Part shown: piece by piece, positions 1-8,781 of the stretch
Layout of the letters: each line of letters begins with the position of its first letter
Numbering within the stretch: the stretch's first letter is position 1
Assembly: GCF_037782385.1 (NCBI RefSeq)
Contig: NZ_JBBEXD010000001.1
Coordinates: 620,001-684,000 of the forward strand
Source of the DNA: Ascidiimonas meishanensis
Lineage (GTDB): Bacteria; Bacteroidota; Bacteroidia; Flavobacteriales; Flavobacteriaceae
Direction of reading: 5' to 3'
DNA length: 64,000 bases
Translations under genes and position numbers: made by a program
The notes under the pieces: model-generated
Told to the model about the DNA's origin: nothing
The model's input: only the letters and a program-made list of their open reading frames with translations
Database searches by the model: none

Positions 1-1
1 A

Positions 2-856
2 TATATTGAGATTACAGATCATCTTAGCTATGCAAAGACATTTTATCCTAAAAGTAATACCATGGCATACTTAAATAGTTTGTCTTCTTTAGCACATCAA
101 AAAATTTATAAAACCAAAAAAGAACCTAAGAATCGTATTATTACGTTTTGGAAAGATGAGTTTCCTAAGGAGTTCTATAAATATCATAAAATATTATTGG
201 TCAGTTTCTTGTTTTTTTTACTTTTTACCATTATCGGAGCTTATTCTGCAGCAACCGATGGTGATTTTGTACGCTCTTTTTTGGGCGATAATTATGTAAA
301 CATGACGCTAGAAAATATTGAGAAAGGAGATCCTATGGGTGTTTACAAAAAACAAGGAGAGTTTAATATGTTCCTTGGCATTACCATCAATAATATTAAA
401 GTTGCTCTTATGGCGTTTAGCTATGGACTCATATTTAGTCTTGGTACACTCATTATATTAATGCAAAATGGAATTATGCTTGGTAGTTTTCAATACTTCT
501 TTTATGAACAGGGATTGCTTTGGGAATCTGTAAGAACTATTTGGATTCATGGAACCATTGAAATTTCAGTAATTGTGATAGCTGGTTGTGGAGGTATTGT
601 AATGGGAAACGGATTATTGTTTCCAGGCACCTATACCCGTTTGCAAGCATTTAAGAGAAGTGCAAAGGCAGGATTGAAAATTATTATGAGTACTATCCCG
701 TTTTTCATCATCGCGGGCTTTTTAGAAGGTTTTGTAACAAGACATACGGAGATGCCAGATTGGCTGGCTATCTTAATTATAAGTATATCCTTATTTTTAA
801 TTCTTTTTTATTACGTTATTTATCCTATTCAACTCAACAAAATATCCAAATCATGA
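2..856 (+). CDS. SpoIIM-like (DUF95) integral membrane protein, 5' end outside window
   Basis: Multi-pass inner-membrane protein of the stage II sporulation protein M family. The reading frame is open from base 2, and the residues before the first ATG (position 62) read like the normal start of this family, so the gene begins left of the window and the ATG at 62 is internal. Hydrophobic segments occur at about residues 44-64, 110-135, 165-185, 205-227 and 233-257, counted from that ATG. It is the first visible gene of a six-gene operon and its stop overlaps the next start (ATGA at 853-856). In non-sporulating Bacteroidota the family accompanies MoxR/DUF58 genes. Its biochemical role is unknown. 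Confidence 0.85.
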   Translation, partial: YIEITDHLSYAKTFYPKSNTMAYLNSLSSLAHQKIYKTKKEPKNRIITFWKDEFPKEFYKYHKILLVSFLFFLLFTIIGAYSAATDGDFVRSFLGDNYVNMTLENIEKGDPMGVYKKQGEFNMFLGITINNIKVALMAFSYGLIFSLGTLIILMQNGIMLGSFQYFFYEQGLLWESVRTIWIHGTIEISVIVIAGCGGIVMGNGLLFPGTYTRLQAFKRSAKAGLKIIMSTIPFFIIAGFLEGFVTRHTEMPDWLAILIISISLFLILFYYVIYPIQLNKISKS

Positions 857-1731
857 CAAAAGCGAAAATTGAATTTAAAAAGCAACGGGAAATTGGAGAA
901 ATTATTACCGATACCTTTGCTTTTATACGTCAAGAATTCAAAAACTATTTTGGAACCATTATAAAAATGGTAGGTCCATATCTGCTAATTGCTATTGCAG
1001 GTATTGGTTGTTATCTATATAGTCTAGGGTCTCTTGTAAACATACAGATGTTAGAGTCTAACTTTTCTGAAACCGATCTCATATTTTTAATCATTGGAGT
1101 TATATTTTTATTAGTTGGAGGAATTGCTACTTACGCATTGTCTTACTCTGTAACTCTTAATTATATTAAATCTTATGAAAATAATAACGGAGTTGTTATA
1201 CAAGAAGAAATACGAAAGGGAGTTAGGGATAGTTTTTGGGGAATTATTGGTTTGGGAGTTTTAGTTTTTATCATGATGTCTGTGGGAATCATGCTATGTT
1301 GTTTTCCCGGCATTTATCTTTGGGTTCCACTAACCTTATCATTTTCTTTATTGGTATTTAGAAATTTATCTGTTACGGATGCTATTTCTGATAGTTTTTC
1401 TCTCATAAAAAATGAATGGTGGATGACCTTTATTACCATGTTTGTAGTTTGGCTTATAATGGCTATTGCTAGCTACGCATTTAGCATGCCTGCTATCATT
1501 TACAGTTGGGTGAAAATGGGGATTTCTGCGGGAGAAGGTGATTTTGCTAATGGCGATTTTTTTATAAAAGACCCGGTTTATATTGCACTCAACCTTGTAT
1601 CTTACTTTTTTCAATATTTTTTAAATTTAGTTACTCTTATTACCTCTGTTCTTATTTATTTTAATTTAAATGAAAAGAAAAATTTTACTGGAACTTTTGA
1701 AAAAATTGATTCTTTAGGAAGTAATTCATAG
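853..1731 (+). CDS. Multi-pass membrane protein of the MoxR operon
   Basis: A 292-residue integral membrane protein with a short charged cytoplasmic N-terminus and about five to six hydrophobic segments. I chose the ATG at 853 because it overlaps the upstream stop by four bases (ATGA) and the protein then starts with a charged amphipathic stretch. The longer frame from 760 would begin inside the SpoIIM-like gene. A CCFPGIYLWVPL turn near residue 150 is typical of a group of uncharacterised membrane proteins related to the glycerophosphodiester phosphodiesterase membrane domain. The position suggests it forms part of the same membrane assembly as the neighbours. No catalytic motif is visible. 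Confidence 0.8.
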   Translation: MTKAKIEFKKQREIGEIITDTFAFIRQEFKNYFGTIIKMVGPYLLIAIAGIGCYLYSLGSLVNIQMLESNFSETDLIFLIIGVIFLLVGGIATYALSYSVTLNYIKSYENNNGVVIQEEIRKGVRDSFWGIIGLGVLVFIMMSVGIMLCCFPGIYLWVPLTLSFSLLVFRNLSVTDAISDSFSLIKNEWWMTFITMFVVWLIMAIASYAFSMPAIIYSWVKMGISAGEGDFANGDFFIKDPVYIALNLVSYFFQYFLNLVTLITSVLIYFNLNEKKNFTGTFEKIDSLGSNS

Positions 1732-1736
1732 AATTA

Positions 1737-2468
1737 ATGAGAATATTATTTCTTTTTATTTGTTGTTTAACTTGTATAAGTGCCTTGCGAGCTAACTCCT
1801 TACAAATACCCAAGGATAGCAGTGATATTTCATTGATAGAAATTAAAAAAGAGCAGCTAGAGAAATACAAAAACAATCCAGATTACGATTACAACACCAA
1901 AAAAAACCAAGTAACCTGGTGGCAACAATTTAAGAATTGGGTTTTTAATTTGATTATAAAAATCCTTAAATCTCTTTTTAATATTGATATTACTTTTGGA
2001 ATTCTGTCTTTAGTTTTTAGAATCCTTATTTATGGATCTATTGGATTGCTAATTTTTCTTCTTGTAAAACTCTTTTTAAAAGTTGGCACACGTTCTTTTA
2101 TTAGCTCAAAAACCAATACCCCAATGGTATCATTCTCGGAAGAAGAAGATATTATTCAGAATGAAAATATTCCTTCTCTAATTGAAAAAGCTCTTGCTAA
2201 TAAAGAATTTAGACTTGCTGTAAGGTATCAGTATCTTTTGGCATTAAAAGAATTAAGTGATCATCATATGATTGAATGGGAGCAACAAAAAACAAATGAT
2301 GATTATCTTTCAGAATTAAGTCATCATGAAGTTTCAGGATTGTTTTCAAGCATTACTAAAATTTACGACTTTATATGGTACGGGAATTTTGATATAGATG
2401 AATCCAGATACGCAAAAATAAAACCTGTCTTTACCTCCATATCTCAAAAAATCAATATGCATGGGTAA
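1737..2468 (+). CDS. DUF4129 domain-containing protein
   Basis: A 243-residue protein with an N-terminal signal peptide (residues 1-19), a predicted extracytoplasmic segment, one transmembrane helix at about residues 88-115, and a C-terminal cytoplasmic DUF4129-like region. That region carries the helical pattern around FRLAVRYQYLLALKELS followed by NDDYLSEL. DUF4129 proteins are regularly encoded with MoxR ATPases and DUF58 proteins and are often fused to transglutaminase-like domains, which this one lacks. It starts five bases after the preceding stop and overlaps the next gene by eight bases, indicating translational coupling. Function is unknown. Confidence 0.85.
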   Translation: MRILFLFICCLTCISALRANSLQIPKDSSDISLIEIKKEQLEKYKNNPDYDYNTKKNQVTWWQQFKNWVFNLIIKILKSLFNIDITFGILSLVFRILIYGSIGLLIFLLVKLFLKVGTRSFISSKTNTPMVSFSEEEDIIQNENIPSLIEKALANKEFRLAVRYQYLLALKELSDHHMIEWEQQKTNDDYLSELSHHEVSGLFSSITKIYDFIWYGNFDIDESRYAKIKPVFTSISQKINMHG

Positions 2469-3648
2469 AGAAGGAAAAATTTATATCATCATTACGGTAG
2501 TGCTCATTGGATTGCTTGTATTCATAGAATATACCAAACCCAAAGAAATAAGTTGGTTTCCCTCATATTCTAAAAATCATACGATCCCATTAGGCATGAA
2601 AGTCTTGCATACCGAGATGAAATCAATATTTAAAGATCGTTTTGAAGACACCTCAATAGCTCCTTATTCTTTTCTAAAAGAGCAGTATCCAGAAGGCACT
2701 TATTTTTTTGTTAATGAAACCGTAAAGTTTGGAAAAGAAGAACTTAATTCCTTGTTAGCATGGGTAGCTGAAGGAAATCAACTGTTTATTGCTTCTTCAA
2801 GTTATGAAAAAAGATTATTGGACACATTAAATTTAAAAACCGATTATATTACAGATCTTGGTACTTTGACTTCCTCGTATAAGCTTTCCTTGATGAATGA
2901 GACTTTTAAGAATCAAAAAACTGCATTTTTTGATCGAAATATGACGATCCCTTTTTTTAAAAACGGAGATTCATTACAAACCACTGCAATAGGCACCATC
3001 AAGCTTGAAGGAGAAGCTAAAAATTATGTGAATGTTATAAAACAGCCTTTTGGTAAAGGTGAACTTATTTTATCTTTATTTCCAGAATCATTGTCTAATT
3101 ATTTTATTCTTAAGAGTCCTAATGAAGAGTATGTATCTGGGTTGTTATCCTATTTAACTTCTTCAAAGACCATCTATTTTGATAATCACTATAAAACAGG
3201 ATCAAAATATTACAGCTCTCCTATGTATGTTTTTCTAAACAATAAAGCACTAAAGTGGGCTTATTATCTTGTTTTAATAGCTACTTTCTTTTATATTATT
3301 TTTGAAGGCAGAAGAAAACAAAGAAGCATTCCAATTATGGAACCACTTAAAAATCAGACCTTAGATTTTGTGCGTACTATTGCGAATATGTATTACGAAA
3401 AAAATGACCATCGAGATATAGCCTCTTACAAGATAAATCATTTTTTAGCTTTTATCAGGAATCAGCAATCTGCTTCTGTTTCAGAATTAAATACCCGGCA
3501 AATTAAAGATATTGCTTCTAGAAATGGTAAGAACTTTGAAGAAACCAAAAAACTGTTTGATTTCATAAAAACTATCCAGCATAAAATCAGTATCAGTAAA
3601 GAAGAACTCATGAATCTCAATCAAATGATTGAAGATTTTAAAAAATAA
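2461..3648 (+). CDS. DUF4350 domain-containing membrane protein
   Basis: A 395-residue protein with an N-terminal transmembrane anchor (residues 7-23) and a long extracytoplasmic DUF4350 domain. That domain has a Rossmann-like arrangement (EGTYFFVNE near 75, LLAWVAEGNQLFIASS near 98-112). A second transmembrane helix lies at about 268-284, followed by a cytoplasmic helical tail. This topology is the usual one for the family, and gene order DUF4129-DUF4350-MoxR-DUF58 is common in Bacteroidota. The ATG at 2461 overlaps the end of the upstream gene. The role is unknown; a scaffold or sensor for the MoxR complex is inference. Confidence 0.85.
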   Translation: MGKEGKIYIIITVVLIGLLVFIEYTKPKEISWFPSYSKNHTIPLGMKVLHTEMKSIFKDRFEDTSIAPYSFLKEQYPEGTYFFVNETVKFGKEELNSLLAWVAEGNQLFIASSSYEKRLLDTLNLKTDYITDLGTLTSSYKLSLMNETFKNQKTAFFDRNMTIPFFKNGDSLQTTAIGTIKLEGEAKNYVNVIKQPFGKGELILSLFPESLSNYFILKSPNEEYVSGLLSYLTSSKTIYFDNHYKTGSKYYSSPMYVFLNNKALKWAYYLVLIATFFYIIFEGRRKQRSIPIMEPLKNQTLDFVRTIANMYYEKNDHRDIASYKINHFLAFIRNQQSASVSELNTRQIKDIASRNGKNFEETKKLFDFIKTIQHKISISKEELMNLNQMIEDFKK

Positions 3649-3651
3649 ATC

Positions 3652-4638
3652 ATGGAAGAAAACAAACCTATGGAATTTAACAGTCGTATTGAGCTAACTA
3701 CCTTAAAAGAAGGCATTGAAGGAATAAAAAAGGAACTTGCTCAAATAATAGTAGGTCAGGAAAGTTTTATAGAATTATTGTTAGCCGGTTTGCTTGCAGA
3801 TGGACATGTACTTATTGAGGGAGTGCCTGGAATTGCTAAGACCATTACCGCCAAATTATTTGCTAAAACTCTTAAAACAGATTTTGGACGGATCCAGTTT
3901 ACGCCAGATCTTATGCCTTCAGACATTATAGGAACTTCCGTTTTAAATATGAAAACTTCAGAATTTGAATTTAAAAAAGGACCTGTTTTTAGCAATATCG
4001 TGCTTATTGATGAGATCAATCGTGCTCCTGCCAAAACACAGGCAGCCTTGTTTGAAGTAATGGAAGAAAGACAAATTACTATTGATGGACATACTTTTAA
4101 GATGGATGCACCATTTATGGTTCTTGCAACACAAAACCCTATTGAACAAGAGGGTACCTATGCACTTCCGGAAGCACAGCTAGACCGCTTCATTTTTAAA
4201 ATTAAAGTAGATTACCCTTCACAAGAAGAAGAAGTGCAAATTCTATTAACTCATCATGAACGCAAGGGTAAAAAACCAGAAGCTATTATTAAAGCCATTC
4301 TGGAACCTGAAAAACTAGCAAGTTTTAAGGCAAGTGTTATGGATGTCATTTGCGAAGACAAAATCATTAAATACATTGCAGAAGTTATATCAAAAACAAG
4401 AACACATTCACATTTATTTTTGGGAGCTTCTCCTAGAGCTTCCATTGCTGTTCTAAATACTGCTAAAGCATTTGCTGCCATGAGTGGAAGGGATTTTGTA
4501 ACTCCTGAAGATGTCAAAAAAGCATTATTGCCAGTATTAAATCATAGAATTATCCTTTCACCAGAACGAGAAATGGAAGGTATTACACCAGAAAAAGTAA
4601 TTGAAATGATTCTACAATCTATTGAAATACCGCGATAA
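3652..4638 (+). CDS. MoxR family AAA+ ATPase
   Basis: A 328-residue cytoplasmic AAA+ ATPase. Walker A is GVPGIAKT at residues 57-64 and Walker B is IVLIDEINRAP around 116-126. A sensor-1 segment (VLATQNPIEQEGTYALPEAQLDRF) follows, shown here only in part as the ATQNP core, and a C-terminal AAA lid contains the GASPRAS motif near 262. MoxR ATPases act as chaperones for assembly or activation of partner complexes, usually with a von Willebrand-like or DUF58 partner, which is the next gene, two bases downstream. The start is three bases after the previous stop. Identification is firm; the client is unknown. Confidence 0.95.
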   Translation: MEENKPMEFNSRIELTTLKEGIEGIKKELAQIIVGQESFIELLLAGLLADGHVLIEGVPGIAKTITAKLFAKTLKTDFGRIQFTPDLMPSDIIGTSVLNMKTSEFEFKKGPVFSNIVLIDEINRAPAKTQAALFEVMEERQITIDGHTFKMDAPFMVLATQNPIEQEGTYALPEAQLDRFIFKIKVDYPSQEEEVQILLTHHERKGKKPEAIIKAILEPEKLASFKASVMDVICEDKIIKYIAEVISKTRTHSHLFLGASPRASIAVLNTAKAFAAMSGRDFVTPEDVKKALLPVLNHRIILSPEREMEGITPEKVIEMILQSIEIPR

Positions 4639-4640
4639 GA

Positions 4641-5975
4641 ATGCTACAATTCATTCGCTCTTTCTATCTTAAAAAGTTCTTTTTCCGGTCACTTATCGGC
4701 CTTTCGCTATTATTTTTTATTTCGCATTGGTTCCAAGAATTATACCTATTAGCATGGCTGAGCGTACTTGTTTTTTGCATCTTATTAATTTCCGATATTC
4801 TTTTAGTTTTTATGCCAAAAAACCCAATAGATGCCAATAGGATTTTACAAGAAAAGTTTTCTAACAGTGACCCCAATCCAGTACCTGTAATTGTTTTCAA
4901 CCACTATACATTTCCTATTCATGTTGGTATTATTGATGAATTGCCTTTTCAATTTCAAAAAAGAGACTTTTATCACATAACACGTATTGAAAAACAACAA
5001 GAGTATCGTTTTGAATATAGGGTAAGACCCGTAGAGCGAGGACTCTACCAATTTGGCTCACTGCACATTTTTGTTTCCTCACCACTACGTTTGGTAAGAA
5101 GGCGGTTTTCATTTCAAAAAGCTCAGGAAGTAGCAGTGTACCCCTCATTTATTCAAATGAAAAAATACGACTTTCTTGCCATAAGTAATCAACTTACAGC
5201 GTTTGGTTTTAAAAAAATTAGGCGTCTTGGTCACACTATGGAATTTGAGCAAATTAAAACATATGTGCAAGGGGATGATTTTAGAACTATCAATTGGAAA
5301 GCCACTGCTAAACACTCGCTGCTCATGGTAAACCAATATCAAGATGAAAAGTCACAACCCATTTTATCCTTACTTGATACCGGTAGAGTTATGAAAATGC
5401 CATTTGAAGGATTAAAGCTTTTAGATTATGCAATTAATAGTACACTTGCTTTTTCTAATGTTGCACTAAAAAAGAAAGATAAGGTGGGGATGTTGTCTTT
5501 TAATAAAAATGTTGCAGACTATATAATGCCCTCAGATAAACTTTCTAATCTTACCAATATTATGGAAAGGTTGTATAAAGTTGACACTGATTATCCAGAT
5601 GCTGACTTTGGGTTACTCTATAATTTTATAAAAAGGAAAGTATCCCATAGAAGTTTATTAATGCTTTACACCAATTTTGAGCACATCTCTTCACTTAAAA
5701 GACAGCTTCCCTATCTTCAGGCCATTGCTAGAAAACATTTATTAGTTGTTATCTTCTTTGAGAATACCGAATTAAAAAAGTTAACCGATCAAGATGCTGA
5801 AGATTTACAAGGTATTTACCATAAAACTATTGCAGATAAATTTGATTTTGACAAAAGGCTTATGCAGAAAGAACTGCAGAAACACGGCATCCAAAGCATC
5901 CTTACTACTCCAGAAAAATTGTCTATTAACGCAATAAACAAGTACTTAGAAATTAAGTCCCGAGGGTTATTATAA
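4641..5975 (+). CDS. DUF58 domain-containing protein
   Basis: A 444-residue protein with two N-terminal transmembrane helices (about 14-32 and 36-58), a beta-rich extracytoplasmic or juxtamembrane region, and the DUF58 signature RTINWKATAK at about 215-224. A vWA-like C-terminal half follows (PILSLLDTGRVM near 240). DUF58 proteins are the standard partners of MoxR ATPases. It is the last gene of the operon: the following 149 bases contain no gene and the next open frame is an unrelated secreted protein. No metal-binding MIDAS motif of canonical form (DxSxS) is visible; LLDTG stands in its place. Confidence 0.9.
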   Translation: MLQFIRSFYLKKFFFRSLIGLSLLFFISHWFQELYLLAWLSVLVFCILLISDILLVFMPKNPIDANRILQEKFSNSDPNPVPVIVFNHYTFPIHVGIIDELPFQFQKRDFYHITRIEKQQEYRFEYRVRPVERGLYQFGSLHIFVSSPLRLVRRRFSFQKAQEVAVYPSFIQMKKYDFLAISNQLTAFGFKKIRRLGHTMEFEQIKTYVQGDDFRTINWKATAKHSLLMVNQYQDEKSQPILSLLDTGRVMKMPFEGLKLLDYAINSTLAFSNVALKKKDKVGMLSFNKNVADYIMPSDKLSNLTNIMERLYKVDTDYPDADFGLLYNFIKRKVSHRSLLMLYTNFEHISSLKRQLPYLQAIARKHLLVVIFFENTELKKLTDQDAEDLQGIYHKTIADKFDFDKRLMQKELQKHGIQSILTTPEKLSINAINKYLEIKSRGLL

Positions 5976-6124
5976 TGTAGTTTTTAGTGCTAATTCTCTC
6001 TTGAAGAATTAAAATTTACAATTCAATCCTTATTTTTTACAATCCGGTAAAGTATGTTATGATTACCTGTCTGTGGTTTGCACTTTTGTCATGTAATTAT
6101 TTATAACTATTAAAATATAACATC

Positions 6125-6559
6125 ATGAAAACATTAAGACTCTTTATCTTCATCGCATTAATTTCAACATTCACATTTGCTCAAAATTCTGAAGAAAAAA
6201 TAGCAACTGGGGTTACTCTAAAAGTAAAAATTGACAATGTAAGAAACGAGGAAGGTCATGTTTTATTTTCTCTACATACAGAAGAGACCTTTATGAAAGC
6301 TCCTGGTATTCAAAACGCTGCTGTAGTTATAGAAAATGGTACTGCACATGCAATTTTTGAAAACGTGACACCTGGTAGTTACGCTATACTAGCACTACAT
6401 GACAAAAATAATAATAATAGGATGGATTTTGAACCAAATGGTATGCCTAAAGAAGACTACGGCGCTACTAATAACGTAATGGTCATGGGGCCTCCAACTT
6501 ATACGGATGCAGAATTTACAGTAGAAAACGTAGATTTAGAATTATCTATTCGTTTCTAA
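6125..6559 (+). CDS. DUF2141 domain-containing secreted protein
   Basis: A 144-residue protein with a cleavable signal peptide (about 1-19, ending FTFA-QN) and a beta-sandwich DUF2141 domain. The domain shows the family pattern of a strand-rich core, ENVTPGSYAILALHDKNNN near 99-117, and a DFEPNGMPKEDYGATNN segment typical of these periplasmic or outer-membrane-associated proteins. The acidic Asp/Asn loop (DKNNNNRMD) resembles a calcium-binding loop, which is inference. The gene is monocistronic, ends before a strong bidirectional hairpin and converges with dps. Its function is not established. Confidence 0.85.
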   Translation: MKTLRLFIFIALISTFTFAQNSEEKIATGVTLKVKIDNVRNEEGHVLFSLHTEETFMKAPGIQNAAVVIENGTAHAIFENVTPGSYAILALHDKNNNNRMDFEPNGMPKEDYGATNNVMVMGPPTYTDAEFTVENVDLELSIRF

Positions 6560-6574
6560 ACTTCACTTGAATCT

Positions 6575-6608
6575 AATAAAAGGGATGTTTTTAGACATCC
6601 CTTTTATT
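6575..6608. terminator. Bidirectional terminator between DUF2141 gene and dps
   Basis: A perfect 14-bp inverted repeat (AATAAAAGGGATGT and its complement) around a six-base loop, with A/T-rich flanks on both sides. It ends transcription of both convergent genes and overlaps the last bases of dps. Confidence 0.85.
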
Positions 6609-7086
6609 ATACGCTTTCATCCAGCCAAGCTTTCATCATCCAGATGATTTTCTCCTGTTCGGTAATAAAATCACTCATCATTGCATTTGTACCTTCATCA
6701 TTAAAATCTCCAGATTTGTTTAAAATGATTCTTTCAATTTTCAATAATTCGGTTAAAGAAGATACCACTAGAGAAACTGCTTTTTCATCTATAGAAATGT
6801 TCTTTCCTACCGGAACCTTGGCAGCTTTAATATAATCTTCAAACGTATGCAAAGGAGTACCTCCTAAGGTTAATATTCTTTCTGCAATCATATCTACCTT
6901 TAATTGTGCATCGTTATAAAGTTCTTCAAACTTCACGTGCAAATCAAAAAAACGTTTTCCACGAATATTCCAGTGAATGCCTCTTAAATTCTGATAATAT
7001 AATTGAAAATTAGCTAAAAGATTATTGAGATCATTTTGTAACTCAATAGTTCCTTTAGCATCTAAACCAAGACTATTTAAACTCAT
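6607..7086 (-). CDS. dps: Dps family DNA-protection ferritin
   Basis: A 159-residue mini-ferritin that forms dodecamers, oxidises Fe(II) with peroxide and stores iron, protecting DNA. The intersubunit ferroxidase residues are present with family spacing: H38 and H50, then D65 and E69 in the DMIAERI helix. The W39 next to H38 is also conserved. The gene is divergent from oxyR, which strongly suggests peroxide-dependent control. The start ATG (complement of 7084-7086) gives the normal family length. A TATCTTTA stretch upstream on the minus strand resembles the -7 box of Bacteroidota promoters but deviates at the last base. Confidence 0.95.
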   Translation of the reverse strand: MSLNSLGLDAKGTIELQNDLNNLLANFQLYYQNLRGIHWNIRGKRFFDLHVKFEELYNDAQLKVDMIAERILTLGGTPLHTFEDYIKAAKVPVGKNISIDEKAVSLVVSSLTELLKIERIILNKSGDFNDEGTNAMMSDFITEQEKIIWMMKAWLDESV

Positions 7087-7153
7087 TGTTATTTGCTTTT
7101 AAATTCTACATAAAGATAGGCAGATAAACTTTTACTATTGTAATAAGTTTTAT

Positions 7154-7176
7154 TGATAGTTTTTATATTTTTATCA
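7154..7176. promoter_or_regulatory. Putative OxyR operator in the dps-oxyR interval
   Basis: TGATA (7154-7158) and TATCA (7172-7176) form an inverted repeat containing a T-N11-A arrangement typical of LysR-type sites. It lies immediately upstream of the oxyR start and within the divergent promoter region shared with dps. Assignment rests on position and symmetry only. Confidence 0.35.
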
Positions 7177-7191
7177 TCTAAAATTATACTG

Positions 7192-8136
7192 ATGACCATT
7201 ACGCAATTACAATACGTTTTAGCTGTTGCAGAATATCAAAATTTCACCCTTGCTGCTCAAAAAAGTTTTGTCACACAACCTACGTTAAGTATGCAAATTC
7301 AAAAATTGGAAGATGAGCTTGAAGTTTTAATTTTTGATAGGAGCAAAAAGCCTATTCAATTAACAGAGATTGGTAAGAAAATTGTTAATCAGGCCAGAAA
7401 TGTTGTAAATGAATCTGACCGAATGCAAGATATCGTAGATCAACAAAAAGGATATGTTGGAGGTGGGTTCAAGTTAGGTATTATTCCAACTATAATGCCA
7501 ACACTACTACCTATGTTTCTTAAACATTTTATCAAGAAATATCCAAAAATAAATCTTAGCATTGAAGAAGACAACACAGAGAGTATTATACAAAAGCTGG
7601 AAGATGGTCATTTAGATGCCGCTATTGCAGCTACGCCATTAGGAAAAGATAAAATAAAGGAAAAAGTACTTTATTATGAACCTTTTGTTGCTTACACCCC
7701 TCCAAATCATGTGTTGAGCGGGGCTTCTCAAATAGAAGTAAAAGATCTGAATCTTGAAGATATTCTATTGCTGGAAGATGGGCATTGTTTTAGAGATAAT
7801 GTTTTGAATCTATGTAGAAGTAATAGAGCTAAGAAAGACGATACCTTTCATTTAGAAAGTGGTAGTTTTGAAACTATGACAAAACTGGCTAATGAAGGTT
7901 TGGGCATGACATTATTACCGTATTTACATACCTTAGACCTCAAAGAGGAAGACAAACAATACTTAAGATATTTTAAAAAACCTCAACCAGCAAGAGAAGT
8001 AAGTATTATTCATAATAAAAGTGAATTGAAGCTACATATAATAGCCGCCTTAAAAGAAACTATTTCTGATGTTATAAGAGGGGCTATTGCCTTTCATGAT
8101 GTTGAAATAATAAGCCCTACAAGCAAGAAAATATAA
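7192..8136 (+). CDS. oxyR: Hydrogen-peroxide-inducible regulator OxyR (LysR family)
   Basis: A 314-residue LysR-type regulator with an N-terminal winged helix-turn-helix (residues 1-60; AAQKSFVTQPTLSMQIQKLE) and a C-terminal periplasmic-binding-like sensor domain. The two redox cysteines fall at C199 and C208 in GHCFRDNVLNLC, the same numbers and spacing as in Escherichia coli OxyR, when translation starts at the ATG at 7192. A longer frame opens at 7153 but would add 13 hydrophobic residues not seen in the family. The gene is divergent from dps, a classical OxyR target. It probably represses or activates dps and itself through the intervening palindrome. Confidence 0.95.
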   Translation: MTITQLQYVLAVAEYQNFTLAAQKSFVTQPTLSMQIQKLEDELEVLIFDRSKKPIQLTEIGKKIVNQARNVVNESDRMQDIVDQQKGYVGGGFKLGIIPTIMPTLLPMFLKHFIKKYPKINLSIEEDNTESIIQKLEDGHLDAAIAATPLGKDKIKEKVLYYEPFVAYTPPNHVLSGASQIEVKDLNLEDILLLEDGHCFRDNVLNLCRSNRAKKDDTFHLESGSFETMTKLANEGLGMTLLPYLHTLDLKEEDKQYLRYFKKPQPAREVSIIHNKSELKLHIIAALKETISDVIRGAIAFHDVEIISPTSKKI

Positions 8137-8202
8137 CCTAATGTAGTTTTTTCATTACTTTTTTATATCTTTTAAATATATAAATCTTAAAACCAAAGAA
8201 TT

Positions 8203-8412
8203 ATGAAAAAAAAGATTGTAAAAAGCTCCCTTACACTCAACAAAAAAACCATTGGTAATCTTAACACCATTAGTGGAGGAAGACCTCCTGGAAGTAGAGA
8301 CTGTACTATCGTAAATCCGGGACCAATTACCATTGAGACTATTTGTTGGACCGAATCCAGAGACGCTGGTTCTAACTGCTGGTGCTCTTCAGATGATAGT
8401 TTTGCCTGCTAA
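8203..8412 (+). CDS. RiPP precursor-like peptide with GG leader (copy 1)
   Basis: A 69-residue peptide. The N-terminal leader (MKKKIVKSSLTLNKKTIGNL...ISGG, residues 1-26 in outline) matches the Lys-rich, LxLxKxTIxxLN, double-glycine leader found on Bacteroidota class I lanthipeptide-type and other natural-product precursors. The core after GG contains five Cys plus many Ser/Thr (for example NCWCSSDDSFAC), suitable for lanthionine or disulfide formation. The core differs completely from the later copies. It is followed by its own hairpin terminator. No LanB, LanC, radical SAM, PqqD or C39 transporter gene is present in the window, so modification, if any, must come from elsewhere. The call rests on leader similarity. 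Confidence 0.75.
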   Translation: MKKKIVKSSLTLNKKTIGNLNTISGGRPPGSRDCTIVNPGPITIETICWTESRDAGSNCWCSSDDSFAC

Positions 8413-8428
8413 ATTTTAATTTACCCAT

Positions 8429-8454
8429 AAAAGCATCCTCTGAGGGATGCTTTT
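8429..8454 (+). terminator. Terminator after RiPP-like copy 1
   Basis: AAAAGCATCC and GGATGCTTTT form a 10-bp stem around a six-base loop and run into a T-rich stretch, 16 bases after the stop codon of copy 1. It separates that gene from the rest of the peptide array. Confidence 0.85.
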
Positions 8455-8614
8455 GTATTATTTGTACCCTTTGAAATTAATTTTCAAAATCTTCCCACAT
8501 TTCTTTCAAAAGCTATTTTTCAGCAATAATATTAAGTTTTTTCTCTAAAAAAAATAAGTAAAAAGATATTAATTTACTATCTTTAATATTTAACTATCTA
8601 AATTTTAGATTTTT

Positions 8615-8769
8615 ATGAAAAAAACTGTCAGAAGCTGAATATTTCAAAGCAAACAATTGCAAGCCTTAAAGGGGGGCATATTTCTGTAAATGCATGGCAG
8701 CAAATATCACGAAAAGAAACATGTTTGTGTATGACAATAACCAGTCCTTGCGAACAAACAAACCTATAA
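8615..8769 (+). pseudogene. Frameshifted RiPP precursor-like gene (copy 2)
   Basis: The ATG at 8615 opens a frame that stops after seven codons (MKKTVRS). In another frame the sequence continues without interruption from about 8632 to the TAA at 8767-8769 and encodes KLNISKQTIASLKGG followed by a core with three Cys (ETCLCMTITSPC). Adding one A to the A-run just after the ATG (8618-8624) joins start, leader, GG and core into a 51-residue precursor of the same family as its neighbours. No alternative ATG, GTG or TTG exists in the leader frame. The gene is therefore inactivated by a homopolymer indel, unless the read has an error or slippage restores it. Confidence 0.65.
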
Positions 8770-8781
8770 ACATAACATCTT

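Noticed and set aside
760..852. Longer N-terminus for the second membrane gene
   Set aside because: It would lie entirely in the preceding gene; the ATGA overlap at 853 is the natural coupled start.
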